Assembly (NCBI GenBank): GCA_001584585.1
Contig: LSYV01000020.1
Location: 108,498-172,497, forward strand
Origin: Gonium pectorale
Taxonomy: Eukaryota; Chlorophyta; Chlorophyceae; Chlamydomonadales; Volvocaceae
Length of the DNA: 64,000 bases
Direction of reading: 5' to 3'
Of the stretch, positions 11,801-23,063 are shown in pieces. The number at the start of each line of letters is the position of its first letter. Within the stretch, counting starts at the first letter, position 1. The notes below the pieces were generated by a model, which saw only the letters and a list, made by a program, of their open reading frames with translations, had not been told where the DNA came from and made no database searches. A program made the position numbers and the translations under genes.

Positions 11801-13199
11801 CCGTGTTTGAACAGGCGCTGCCCGCACTTCCCTTCTCCCCGTGCTTCTCCCGCAGCCCCCGCACGTGCTTCACCTGGCCACGCTGAGCGGCGTGCTGGCC
11901 TGCCTGATGCGCCACTTCCGCGCCTCGCTGGCCTCGCTGCCGCTGCTGAGCCAGCCGCTGGGCTCGCTGCCGCTGGGCACATGGAGCCCCGACGCGGCGG
12001 TGGCGCACGCCGACTTCCTGCCCGACTCGAAGGAGCGGAGGCAGTGGCGCAAGCTGCAGGTGCGGACCGGGGCTTGGGACGGAATGGAGCAGCGGGGTGC
12101 GGGCAGGGGTTGGCGCCCCTCTGGCCGCATGGAGTTACGGAAGCTTCAGCCGGCGTCTCCCCGCCCACTCATGCTCTGCTGTAACTCCTGACTTTCTCAC
12201 CCGCTCCCGCTCTCGTGCCGCCCGCCGCCCGCGGAACCCTATGCCGGCCTCTATTTGTCGCGCAGCCGCTGCACACGGTGACGCTGTCCACCCCGCTCAC
12301 GTCTGCGCTGGCGCTGTTGCTGGAGGCGGGCGTGTCGGCTCTGCCGGTGGTGGACGACAAGCGCTGCCTGCTGGACGTGTACGCGCGCAGCCAGATCACC
12401 GACCTCTGCAAGGGGGGAGCCTACAACAGGCTGCAGTGGGAGGACGTGACGGTGAGCAGGCGGGGACGGGGAGGCGCGCAGGGCAAGCGTGGAGGGGCGG
12501 GCAGGGGCCCGGGGAACTTTCGCAGGATTACGAGCGGATAGCCGCCGTGGAGGCGGCTTCCAAACATGAAGGGGAGCAGGCTTTATGGGGTAAAACCAAC
12601 CCTTACAACCTTTGCCTGGTGCTTTGGTTGTTGTGTATAGTCCGATAAGTGCGCCAAGTGCGCCCAAAGCGGTGGCGAGGTATGCAGCCGGCGTTGCCCC
12701 TGCTGTCGGCGCAAGGAGAGCTGCAAGCTCAAGCCCATCAAAAGCCGCACTTCCGCTCGCTCTCGACCTGCAGGTGGGCCAGGGCCTGTCACTGGCGCAG
12801 AACAGCCCCGTGCCCTGGTCCCAGCCGGGCGCGGCGGGGCCAGCCTCATCCACGACCGTGGCCGGGCCACACGGTCACCCGCCGCCGCCGGGCATGGGCG
12901 GCCTTGCGGCTGAGTTCGCGCAGCACCAAGCTGCTGCTGCAGCCGCGGCAGCGGCCGCAGCCAGCGGCGCCTCGGCGAGCGGCGGCAGTGGCTCGGTCCT
13001 TGGGGGCACCTCCTCTGGCTCCATCACTGCGCAGTCTGGCACCCGCGTGTGGGTGGTGTCCAAGGACGACACGCTGCGCACGGTGGTGGAGCGGCTGGCA
13101 GTGCCGGGCGTGCGGCGGTTGATCGTCGTGCACCCCGAGACCCGCCGGGTGGAGGGACTCATATCGCTCAGCGACGTGGCGCAGTACCTCTTCTTGTAG
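8883..13199 (+). CDS. SNF4: SnRK1/AMPK beta-gamma subunit (SNF4/KIN-beta-gamma type)
   Basis: Nine exons: 8883-8933, 9027-9130, 9214-9351, 9659-10040, 10775-10909, 11180-11491, 11856-12059, 12266-12451 and 12774-13199 (645 residues). The start gives [17 protein letters not shown], the conserved opening of plant KIN-beta-gamma. A CBM48 glycogen/starch-binding module follows (residues ~10-97: [25 protein letters not shown]). A Gln/Ala-rich linker (98-225) leads to four CBS repeats (227-645). CBS1 contains [17 protein letters not shown]3 contains SALPVVDD, and CBS4 ends [20 protein letters not shown]. In this family the subunit replaces the separate gamma of AMPK and links carbohydrate binding to kinase-complex energy sensing. 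The linker is unusually long and low in complexity. Poly-Ala also occurs before CBS4. No close TGTAA signal was found downstream. Confidence 0.9.
9727..9790 (+). repeat. CAG-rich coding repeat (poly-Gln/Ala) in SNF4 linker
   Basis: Runs of CAG/CAA and GCG/GCC codons encode QQQQQQQQ followed by [10 protein letters not shown] within exon 4. This is the low-complexity linker between the carbohydrate-binding module and the CBS domains. The frame is intact. Confidence 0.85.
11717..11752. other. Assembly gap (36 N)
   Basis: The gap lies in the intron between exons 6 and 7 of the SNF4 gene (11492-11855). Flanking phases agree, so no exon needs to be hidden there, but a small one cannot be excluded. 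Confidence 1.
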
Positions 13200-16100
13200 C
13201 ATGCCCGGGAGCGGCCGTGGCCGAAGTGCCCGGAGAGCGGCCGCGCGTCAAGCGGCTGCGGTGGCGGTCGGGCCTTAACGGCTTCAGCGCAGAGGCTCTG
13301 ATAGAGATACCATGCCGTTGGGGGGATTGTCGTGCGCGCGTGCAGCGAGCCATGAGCACCTGACGGGCTACGGGTCGCGATGGCGTTGCGTTGCGGGGCG
13401 GACACATGGCAGGCGAAACGGCTTGCCGGAGGTACGTCTCCGGGAGCAGCAGCTAGTCGCCTGGAGGCGGCCGCTGCAGAGAGGGCCGAGCTGACTCCCC
13501 GTCGCTGAGGGCCGACTGCGCCGCGCAGCGGGCTACGGCTCTAACTTCCCTCAGCTCCTGGAGCTGAGCTGAGCCATCGGCACGCCTCAGCGCGGCAGGA
13601 CACGAGAGGCTCAGCCTCTGACCGCGGTTACTGGGCTTTGCGGGCTGTCGCAACGGACTCGCGGGCCTGAGATGTGTGTGAGCGGCCCACGACACCACGC
13701 GTTTGAAAGACGTCCGCAAAGCGGCCAGGGTGTGGCAAGCCTTGCCCGGCTGTTTTGTGGATGACGCTTGCAGCATAGGCGCTCTGGGTCTGACACTCAC
13801 CTCGGCGAGCGCCCAAGGATTGCCGCGCGGTGCCGGTGCCTGGTTTCCGTGGCGCGGAATGGGACCTCAAGCTCACGAGGTGCGATGTAGGTGAGGGGCA
13901 GGCGCTCATAGGTCCGACGTTTCGCGGTGCATGAAGGCAGCCCGGAGGTGAGGTGCCGGTTCGCCGCAGCAGCGCAGGGCGGGCAGACGCGGTGTGATGT
14001 GGGCAAGGCCCAGCCCGCGAATGCACTGCGGGTTTGGCACAAGGGCTCGCGGGTTGGCCACCTTCCGCCGCTCGCGTCGCCATAAAGACAGGCCGCGTGC
14101 GTGGCGCCTGGCGCCTAAAAGCCGTGGAGCGAAGTGCGCGTTCGGCACCTGTGTCCGACTTCTGCGCGTTGGGGCCCTGAGGTTGCTGGGAGGGTGTCGG
14201 TGACGATGACGACAACGACGCCCTGTACAGGTGGCTGCGGCAACGGGAAGAGCAGCTCAGGCATCCTTGCCCTTTTTGTGAAGCGCGGGCGCAGCATGTG
14301 GGATGCCTTGTGCTGCTCGTACCCAGCCGCACGACGGCATGCCGGCCGGTCCTCCGTTGCACGGTCTGCCGCCACCGGGCGCCGGCAACATTCATACTTG
14401 TGGGGTGCGGCGCCTTGCTGGGTGCGCTGTCCTGCCCGGGCAGCGCGACCAGCTTGCGCTGTTTGAAGTTTGGTGTGGTGGTTTACAGTGATGTTGCGCA
14501 CGTGGCTGAACGCGGAGTGAAACGCCGGCTGCATGCGGCGGTGTGGGGCAACGCTGCCCAAGCTCCGTCCCATGGGGACACGGCCCTTCCTCAGCACATC
14601 GAGGAACTGATACGGGCCTCGGGGCCTCTTGTCCGCGCTCGCTGGCGGGCGCATCTGCATACAAGTACATGACTGCTGCTCGGCCCGCCCTCTTGCGCAC
14701 GGCCCATTGCTGTGCAGCCCGTAGGGGCCGTGGCATGGGTGAGCGTGCTTCCGGATTTCACCAGGTGTAGGGTTGTCGGTCTAGTGATGGTGAAACTGCG
14801 TTTGTTTGACGAGTTTACTTAGTACCTGTGTGTGCACTGTGCTTGTGTGTTATTGCAGTGATGAGCGGGAAGGAGCGTTCCGCGGGCTCACGCCGGTGGT
14901 GGCGATGGATGATGAGCCTGCCTCTGTGTCATGCGATGTAGTTAGTAGATGAGGTGCCGTTCCGAGCGCCAGCCTGGTCGTTGGGGTGTCTAGAAGCGTA
15001 GCGATGAGCGAAGGCTGTAGTGCCCTTTCGGCCCTTGTATAAAAGCACCACCGCAACTTGAGTCTGACAGCTCAGATTGGTGCACATGTTGATTTTACCG
15101 TCACATGTGTTCGCATGATGCGTTCGCTTGGTTTACCCTCGTGTTGCACGTTGTGCAGTAAACTAGCACGACAAGTCGGTCAGACAGCCGTCAACAGTTG
15201 AGGCCTGGGCACTGCCACTCGGGAAGCTTACATGAGCCTGCATGACACCGATATCAATCGGGCTACCGTCATCAACGGTCAACGGTCAGTACCCCGTGTC
15301 CCATCATGTAATTTAGCGCATGTCCTGGCAGCGGATGCAGCATAGCCTTGTGCGTTGTGCCCACAACTCAGCTTCTCCGCTTCTCCGCTTCTGCCGTTGC
15401 ATTGCCGAGACTCACCGGCGCCAGCGCCGCTTGCCGGAAGTCCTCCTAGTGGGCACCCGCATGGACTGTTGCACGGCGGACAACAACTTTAACCCATGAA
15501 GCCCCCTCGCTTCCACATCACGGCTCACCCGGGTTCCGACGTCATGTGTGCGGAAACCTGTGCCTATGAGCAGGAGCTTGAACAACAGCAGGCTTCCGCT
15601 ATCTGCCTAGTGGCAACGGTCATCCTTGACTCTTGGTGTCAGCAAAACCCGACCCGGCCACCGAAACGTTCGTCTGGCTCGAGTCCTCCGCATCTCCCCA
15701 CACGGTTGCGCGCTACTCAATAAAGCGATGGCTTCTGTCCGAGCCACGGGTTACGTGTGTCCTTGATGATGGGGGGCACGTCCCGCACGTTCAGGGCTCT
15801 GTATGTCAAGGCAGGTAGGCACGAGTAAAACGACCTGTGCACGGAGGGCTGGCATGGACCCGCTCAACCTACTTGATCTGCCGCAGAACACCGTCGCGCT
15901 CTGTATCTGTGAACAACTTTAGGACCCGCGGGTTCAGCTTGCCAAGCTCCAGGACACGCTGCAAAGACAGAGTGACGACATCAGCCTGGAAGTCCTTGTT
16001 GCTGCTTGTTTGTCTGCTGAAAGAAGCGCACCTGAAACAGATATAGGAGTAGCTCCTCGGGCACGCAATCGAGGCTCTCGTAAGTGTGGATGTTCGAGGC

Positions 16101-16672
16101 GACTGTCTCTAACGAATTCTCTAGCAGTGACGGAACATTCATGGCAGCAGCATTTGTAGGATGAATCAAGCTCGGCTCGCTGCAAGGGAACCAATATCGG
16201 TGTGACGTGGTCAAGTACGGCGGATGCGCTGGGTTTTGGCACGCTGTGTGGGAAGCGGTGGTCAGGGGACCTGTCCAAACCTGCTTAAACCCCTTACTTG
16301 CAACGATAATGGTGCAAAATCTGTCGTTACAAGGCTTAAGCAGGCCGCCACAGTCGAGGGGAGGGCAGGTACCCTGGCGCACTCGTCCTCAAGAGGTAAA
16401 ACCCATCACATCACGTCATGCCTGTGGCCCTTGTAATACATCCAGAAAGGATCTCACCATTCCGCAACTGCGGACCCCTGCAGCAAGGCGAGCCGAACGC
16501 AAACTAAAGCCTGTACCACCTCGCGGCGAGCGCAGTCAAGGCCAACAACATGCGCGCCACATACCTGGCGCAGAGATATACTCTGTCACTCAATGCACAA
16601 GATAGGGCAATGCCGGGGTTCGGCAGCCATCCATAAGGTCTCACACTATGTACAGGCATGCTCATGAAAACT
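13200..16672. other. Intergenic region between convergent SNF4 and dynein genes
   Basis: No supported gene. Open frames up to 255 codons (for example 13628-14395 minus) have compositionally random translations and no splice-linked partners. It contains the SNF4 3' UTR; candidate TGTAA signals on plus are distant (15307-15311 and 16432-16436). Short tandem motifs such as CTTCTCCG near 15375 are the only repeats seen. Confidence 0.6.
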
Positions 16673-16677
16673 TTACA
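16673..16677 (-). terminator. Polyadenylation signal of the dynein gene
   Basis: TGTAA on the minus strand, 90 bases past the TAG stop, at the spacing usual for volvocine algae. Confidence 0.6.
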
Positions 16678-16767
16678 GCCTGCCGCGCCATGCGGTCTTC
16701 CTAGCCAGCGCCACCCGCCCACCGTGCAATCCCTGCGCTACAACTAGTGCTGCTGCCATCGCTCCGC

Positions 16768-19700
16768 CTACTGGTCAATGTTGAGCACCAGTGCCACGCC
16801 CTGCAGCACCCAGTGGCTCGAGTGCTCCGCGCTTGCCAGGTCGGCGTCAAACACCAGCCCCACGCCCATGGCGTTGCGCCGCGCCTGCGTCACGTATACG
16901 GGCGCTCGGAAGGTGTTTGCGAGCTTGAGCTTGTTGGCCTCGATGGGTATGAGCTGCAGGATGGGCAGCTCCGTGACCAGCACCTTGGGGTCCTGCTTGC
17001 GCAGCTGGCCCTCCTCCAGGTCCCAGGCCGCGCCCTCCAGGTACAGGCCAGTCATGAAGCAGCCGTACTTTGGCCGCTCCGTGACCTGGTAGGGGTCAGT
17101 GTACTTGGTGACCTTGGTGTACAGCGTGCTCTTGTCCAGCGGCCAGCCCTTGTCGCGGCAGGCCGCCTGCACCAGCGCCGCGATGTAGGTCTCGGGGATG
17201 TGCAGCCCGGACAGCCAGATGACCTTGGGCTCGCCGTGCTCGGCCCACTCCTTGTACTGCCGATAGCGCCGCCCGAACCACAGCATCCACGCGCCCAGCG
17301 CCTTCTCGGTGGCGGGGTTGAGCCGCGCCCACATGGCGGGCAGCTTGCCGTTGAAGAGGCTGGACGCCAGCTCCTCCAGCCGGCTGCTGAAGCCGATCTC
17401 GCCAATGAGCGCGCGCTGCAGGTCCCGCAGGCTGGACACCATGACCGCCAGCACGCCGTTCCAGCGCTCCAGCTCCTGCAGCAGCACCACCTGCGTTGGG
17501 CTGGGGCTGCCCAGCTCCTTGCGCAACTGCGGCAGGTCGAAGGGCTCGGGGATCTTGGCGCTGATGTCGCGCGCCACGCCAGCGATGAACTCCTCGCGCC
17601 CCACGCCCGCTCCGCCGCCGCCAGTGCGCGGCTGCAGGTCCACCAGGTCGGCCCAGATGGCCTTGGTGGCCGAGGTGTAGTAGCTGATGTCCGCGTTGGC
17701 GTGCAGCCCAAACGCCTCGGGACTCTGCAATGAGGGTGGAAGCGGCGAGTGCGGTCATCGTCGAGAGGCAGGTTTAGGGTTGAGAGCCTAGGTGCTTCGG
17801 TGAGCCTGCTGCTGAACTTGACACGAGTGTGCCCCTTTCACCCGTTCCCTACGCAACACCCACGCTGGCAGCGTCCCCGCCGCACCTGCACGAGTGGCAG
17901 CGCTTCGATGGCCTTGAGGTAAACGTCTCGCGGGCCGCTCTGTGGGATGGAAATGGTGTAGTCCTTGCAGGCGTAGAAATGGAAGGGCTGGAAGGTGTCG
18001 AACAGGAAGTCGCCCAGGTACTCGTCCAGGTAGGTGGTCAGGATGCGGCGATCGTAGCTGTCCGATACACGGCCGCCGTACATGGCCTCGCCAATGAGGT
18101 AGCGCAGCGTGCCCCAGGGGATCAGGTCGTCTTGCGCGTCCCAGGCCTTGGTCAGGTAGGTGGAGATGAGCGCCATGGAGATGCGGAAGTCCGTCTCATT
18201 GAAATCGTACGGCACATTCCAGCCCAGCTTGCCGTACTTGCGCCGCTCCTGCACGACGGCGTGGAAAAAGGCCAGCACGTACACCAGCGGCCGGAATGCG
18301 CCGTGTGGGCAGTCGGCCAGCACCTCCTCGGTGATCTTGGAGTAGCTCTGCCGCATGTTGAGCTTGAGGCCGTTGGGCGGCTCCGTCACCACCTTGAGCG
18401 AGCGCTGCAGTACGCCCAGCGGGAAGCGGTCGGTGGGCTCGGTGGTGAGCCACAGCCGGAAGTCGTGGTGCGGTTTGGTGATCTTCTCCAGGATCTTCTC
18501 CAGCGTCTTGAGCCAGGTGGGCAGCAGGTGGCAGTTCTGCAGCATGATCCATAGGCCACGCGTGGCGCCCGTCTCAATGAGCTCCTGCGCCTTGGGGCCC
18601 ATGCCCTGGCCCAGAGCCATGTACTTGAGCTTGGCACCGGGCCTGAGCAGAGGGAAGTGAAGGCACGGGCCAGCGGGAGGCAGGTGAGCAACGACCCCAA
18701 CGACAATAGGTTAAGGCGTGCCAGACACCCGTTACGTACTTGGCCCTTTGCAGACTGCCCCAGCTGTGCAGCTCATCCGTCATTCGGGAATGTCTGAGAT
18801 AAATCGAATCAGCGTCTGTGTTCACGCAGGCAAGGACACCCGGGACGCAGCAGGGCCGCACCTGAAGCCCATTTCCTCGCCCAGCTTGAACACGTCAAAG
18901 GCGGGGTCGGCGCCGGGCGACAGCACAAACACGATGGGCGTGGTCTCGGAGCTCTGCTTGTAGATTGCGCGGTACTCGAGCACGGGCGGCTGCACGTACT
19001 TCTCGCCCATGATGCCAATCACGAAGCGCGTGATGCCCACCGTCACGCGGTCCATGCGCAGGCAGCGCAGCAGGCACAGCTTCTCAAAGTCGGTTAGGAA
19101 GGTGTGGTAGCCCATGGGCAGCTCGGCCTCCTCGGGGGCCTCCAGGTCGTAATAGGCGCGCCACGCGGCCTCGTCCGACTCCACATCGTTGGCCAGACTG
19201 TGTGCGGGGGGTGGGGGGTGGGGGGCAAGCGCGAGACCATGAAGCATGCGCAAGGAGCCTCTGTCCTTTCGCGTTCCAGTCAAATGCAGGGTCCTTACCG
19301 GCATCCGCCCTGCAGCCTGGATTGACATGTCTCATAAGCCCGATCCCTTCCCCAGTCCCCAGGTGCCGCCCGCACCTGGCCAGCGCGTGCATGCGACCGT
19401 CCGGGCCGGTCTTCTTCTGGCCCAGCTCCACGAGCCGCATGAGGTCCTGCCAGCCCGCGTCGGGGAACCACTCGAACGGCTTGCGCCGCGCCGCCTTCTC
19501 CAGAGACAGATTGCCCTTGAGGAAAAAGTCGAGCAGCTGCGCGTCTAGCGGCGAGTCGCCCTCCAGGATCTTGGCTGTCATCTGGAACGAGAACATCAGC
19601 TTGTGCCGCTCAAACAGGCCGAGGCACGTGTAGGCGTACACGTCGTAGGTGAGAGTGTCAATGATGTTGCGCAGTCGGCCCTCGATGGACGTGTCGCGTC

Positions 19701-22700
19701 GGCTGTTGTGCAGCGAGCCGTTGAAGACCACGAGGAAGGACGCCAGGCTGTACTCGTACATGTTTGTGATGGCGGACAGGCCCGCGATCACGAAGAACAG
19801 GATGGCGCCGCGCTTGGCGGCAGGGCTGTAGCGTACACGCGTCTCCTCGATCTCCGCAGCCGTCACCTGTGCACACGACAGCAGGGGCAAAAGGCAAGGC
19901 ATTACGAGCGGCCCGTGGGCAGCCCACATGCTTTCGATGTGCGCGATACTTAACGGCATCTTTCTGTCCCAGTCGGCTGCGATTGGTGCAATCCGATAAT
20001 CCCGCCGCCCCATCTTCAATGCGTTGCCCTTTGGTGCCCTACCCACCTTCGACGCCTCGAGCTTCTCGGCGATTTCCACTGCCTTGAGCTTGGCGCTCTC
20101 CAGCGTGGCGATCAGCTCGCTGTTGTCCAGGATGTTGCCCTGCGCGTTGGACAGCTCGCGCAGCAGCGTGTCCTCCAGCGACTGCAACGTAGCCTTGTTC
20201 TCGCTCATCTGCTTGATCAGCGCCTCGCGCGCCTCCTCCAGGTCGGGCCGCTCGTGGCGCAGAGTCACGTTGAGCAGCTGCTCCGTCAGGCCCTGTGTGT
20301 GGGTGGAGGCGCAGCGACAGGGAGCGGGAGCCAAGACAAGAGTTGACGTGCTGGGACCGAATTAGGTGCACTGGGACACAAGAGAAGTTGTTAGGACGAG
20401 GAAGGAAGGATTGGTGTAGACTTTCTATATCGTTTCTGCGTGCAAAGCATCCGCTCGTAGTTCGTACCTGCTGCGTAACTCCGTAGTTGATAATCATGGT
20501 CTTGCCACTGATCTCCGGTCCGTAGTGTGGATTGGACAGCTTGGAGGTCATGTAGAGGCGGAAGTTGTTGTCCCACTCCACCTCTTTGTCGCCCAGCTTA
20601 ATTACCGCCTTGCCGGTGCTGCCTGCGGGCGACAGATGCGCACATGGGTTCAGTGCTGTGCCGGCTGGCGTTCGAGGTGGCAACTGTCAGGCACAGAACG
20701 GCCAAGGGGCATCACAAGGGCCACCAGCACACCACACTGGGGCTGCTTCCATAAAACACGGTACGTGCTCCCACCCGGCGGGCACCTCTCCCTCCCTCCC
20801 TGGGTGGGTACTCACCCGGCACCAGGTTCTTCTCCAGCACCGGGTCGATGACTGGGTCAATGTACTCGTCCAGGTTCTCAAACAGGAACGGAAAGCCGTA
20901 CTGGATCGCCAGCTCCAGCTGCTTGAGGAAGTCGCTGTCGTTGAAGGTCTTGACTTTGCCCTCAAGCATCTTGCCCTCGCGGCTCTTGATCCAGTTCACG
21001 GCTTGCATCTGGTGGCGACAGCAGAGGCGCACATGCGCCGCATGTGATCTCGCACTGTCTTGCCTGCATTGCCTCTTAGCGGCTGCCTAAATCGCATTCC
21101 AGTTTTGCCTATGCTCGTTAAGGAACTTAATTCCGATTGTAACGCCCAGCCATTCAGAGAAAGGTGCGCCACCCCAGCTGATACATCCCTCCCTCGCCGC
21201 ACCTGCGGGTCGATGCAGAGCGGCCAGCGGTTGGCGCGCACGGTGAGAATGCCGTTCTGGATGCTCAGCTCGTCGCCGGGCAGGCCCTCGCTGGCCCAGG
21301 CTGTCGTCTCCACGTCGCTCGTCAGCAGCGCCTCCAGGCGGAACGGCTGCGTCAGCGGCACGCCGCGCTCGCGCACGTCGTCCTGCCACATGTCGTACAC
21401 CATGGCGTGGCGGTAGGTGGCGGTGAAGGCGCCGGTGTAGGAGAGGAAGGAGCTGGTGAGCAGGCAGTCGCCGATGAGGCGGTCGCGCCGCGCCTCCAGG
21501 TCCGCAATGTCGCGCGTCCATCGCTCGCGCTCCGAGCCCAGGCCAGCAATGAGCTTCGAGGCGGCGATGAGGCGGCGCTCCATAAGGTCTGCCTTTGTCT
21601 TGAGGTCCTGCTGCTCCGCGGTCTTCTCCTCGAACTGCTGACGCAGCTGGCTGAGCTGCGCATTGAGCGACTGCACCTCGGCCTTGGTGTTGGCCAGGTC
21701 CTTCTGCGCGATGCGCAGGTTGCGCTCGCTCTCCGCCACCTTCTTGCGCTTGGGCTCCACCGTGCGCGCCACGTTGTTGTAGTTGACCATGGCAAGCACC
21801 CACTTCAGCAGGCCCGCGCCGGCGATCGAGATGTTCTGTGGGGCGCAGAAGCAATGCCTTTTGCAGAAGCATGGTGGGACTCGGGATGGGGGCCGGGCGG
21901 GACAATGCAAAGGCTCCAACTGCAACAAGCATGCCGAGACGGTGGGGTTTGCCTGCCGGCTCTCCCACTGACGCCGAACTGAGCCACTTTTGCCCACCTT
22001 GAGGTTCTCAAAGTTGAAGTTCTTGTCTTTGAGGTAGTCCTTGACGCGTCGGACCTGCTTGTCGGTGAGGCTGTCCTTGTCGAAGTCCAGCAACGAGCGC
22101 AGGAAGTTGCCGTCGGCCATCATGGCCTTGGCGCCCGCCCAAGATACATCTTTGAGGTTGCGCAGGATCACCACACACTCGCACACCTGCAAGCAGGCTC
22201 GGGAAGGGCAGCATTGTGAAGATTTGAGGCAAAGAGCGGCCTGTGCAGCAGGCACAAGGGCTGTAGCGCTTAGACAAGGGCTGGGATGCGTCCGGGCGGA
22301 GACTTTAAGCCTGCGGCTTTGTGGCTCTTGCGCCGTATCACGCGCCATATGCGTCACCATCCACCCCGAGGCGCACAGGCAGCGGGAGGTCCTCGGTTTG
22401 CTCTGGTGCCGTACCTTCTGCACCATGTCGTGCGGCTTGGCGAACGAGCGGATCTCAGTGATGTGGTCCTTGGACAGGTCCTGCAGCGCCGCCGCAGCCT
22501 CCTCCAGCGCAGGGATGGCCTCCTCCAGAGCCGCCTCCGCCTCCGCCTTCTCCACTGTGATCTGCTCTGCGTCGATCTTGAGCTGCGCCTCCTTGACACC
22601 GGCCGCCTTGGCCTTGGCCTCCACCTCCACCGTGTTGGTGCTGATCACCTGAGGCGCGACGCAGGCAAGGGCAACCGATGTGGCATGTGTGATTTAATGG

Positions 22701-23063
22701 CACTTACGGCATACGCGGAGAAAGGCTGAGAACTCGTTGGCATAGTCACATGGTTGGGTACTACCGGTAAGCTCGCTGGCACCTTGGTTGCTTGCTGAAG
22801 CCCGACTCCCACCTCTCCCTACTAACCTCGAGCAGCTCGTTGCACTCCTTGGTTGCCTTCTCCACCACCACCTTTGCCTGGCTGAGTTCCTTCTGCATGG
22901 CGTCCACCTCCACCGCCGCCTGGATCAGCTTCTCCAGGCCGCCCGACAGGCGGCTGACTGTGTCCTGAATGGTGCGCCGGTTGGTGGCCAGTGCGCGCTT
23001 GTAGTTGTTGATGAAGTCCAGGTAGTTCTTGGGCGTCACGTAGTTGTAGCGCCTCAGCTCCTC
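16768..23063 (-). other. Dynein stalk, AAA5, AAA6 and C-terminus: exons 42-52
   Basis: Exons: 23063-22827, 22648-22415, 22186-21998, 21835-21203, 21008-20816, 20622-20468, 20292-20047, 19866-19376, 19197-18862, 18642-17886 and 17724-16768 (residues 3175-4650). Two Ala/Glu/Lys-rich coiled-coil arms (exons 42-43 and 45) flank the microtubule-binding tip (exons 43-44, [20 protein letters not shown]). AAA5 contains [20 protein letters not shown] and AAA6 [20 protein letters not shown]. The last two exons give the C-terminal cap with [14 protein letters not shown]. Confidence 0.88.

Noticed and set aside
13628..14395. 255-codon minus frame downstream of SNF4
   Set aside because: Arg/Ser/Pro-rich random-looking translation in GC-rich DNA; no motif or intron support.
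16747..17733. 328-codon plus frame over the last dynein exon
   Set aside because: It is the exact antisense of the conserved dynein C-terminal domain.
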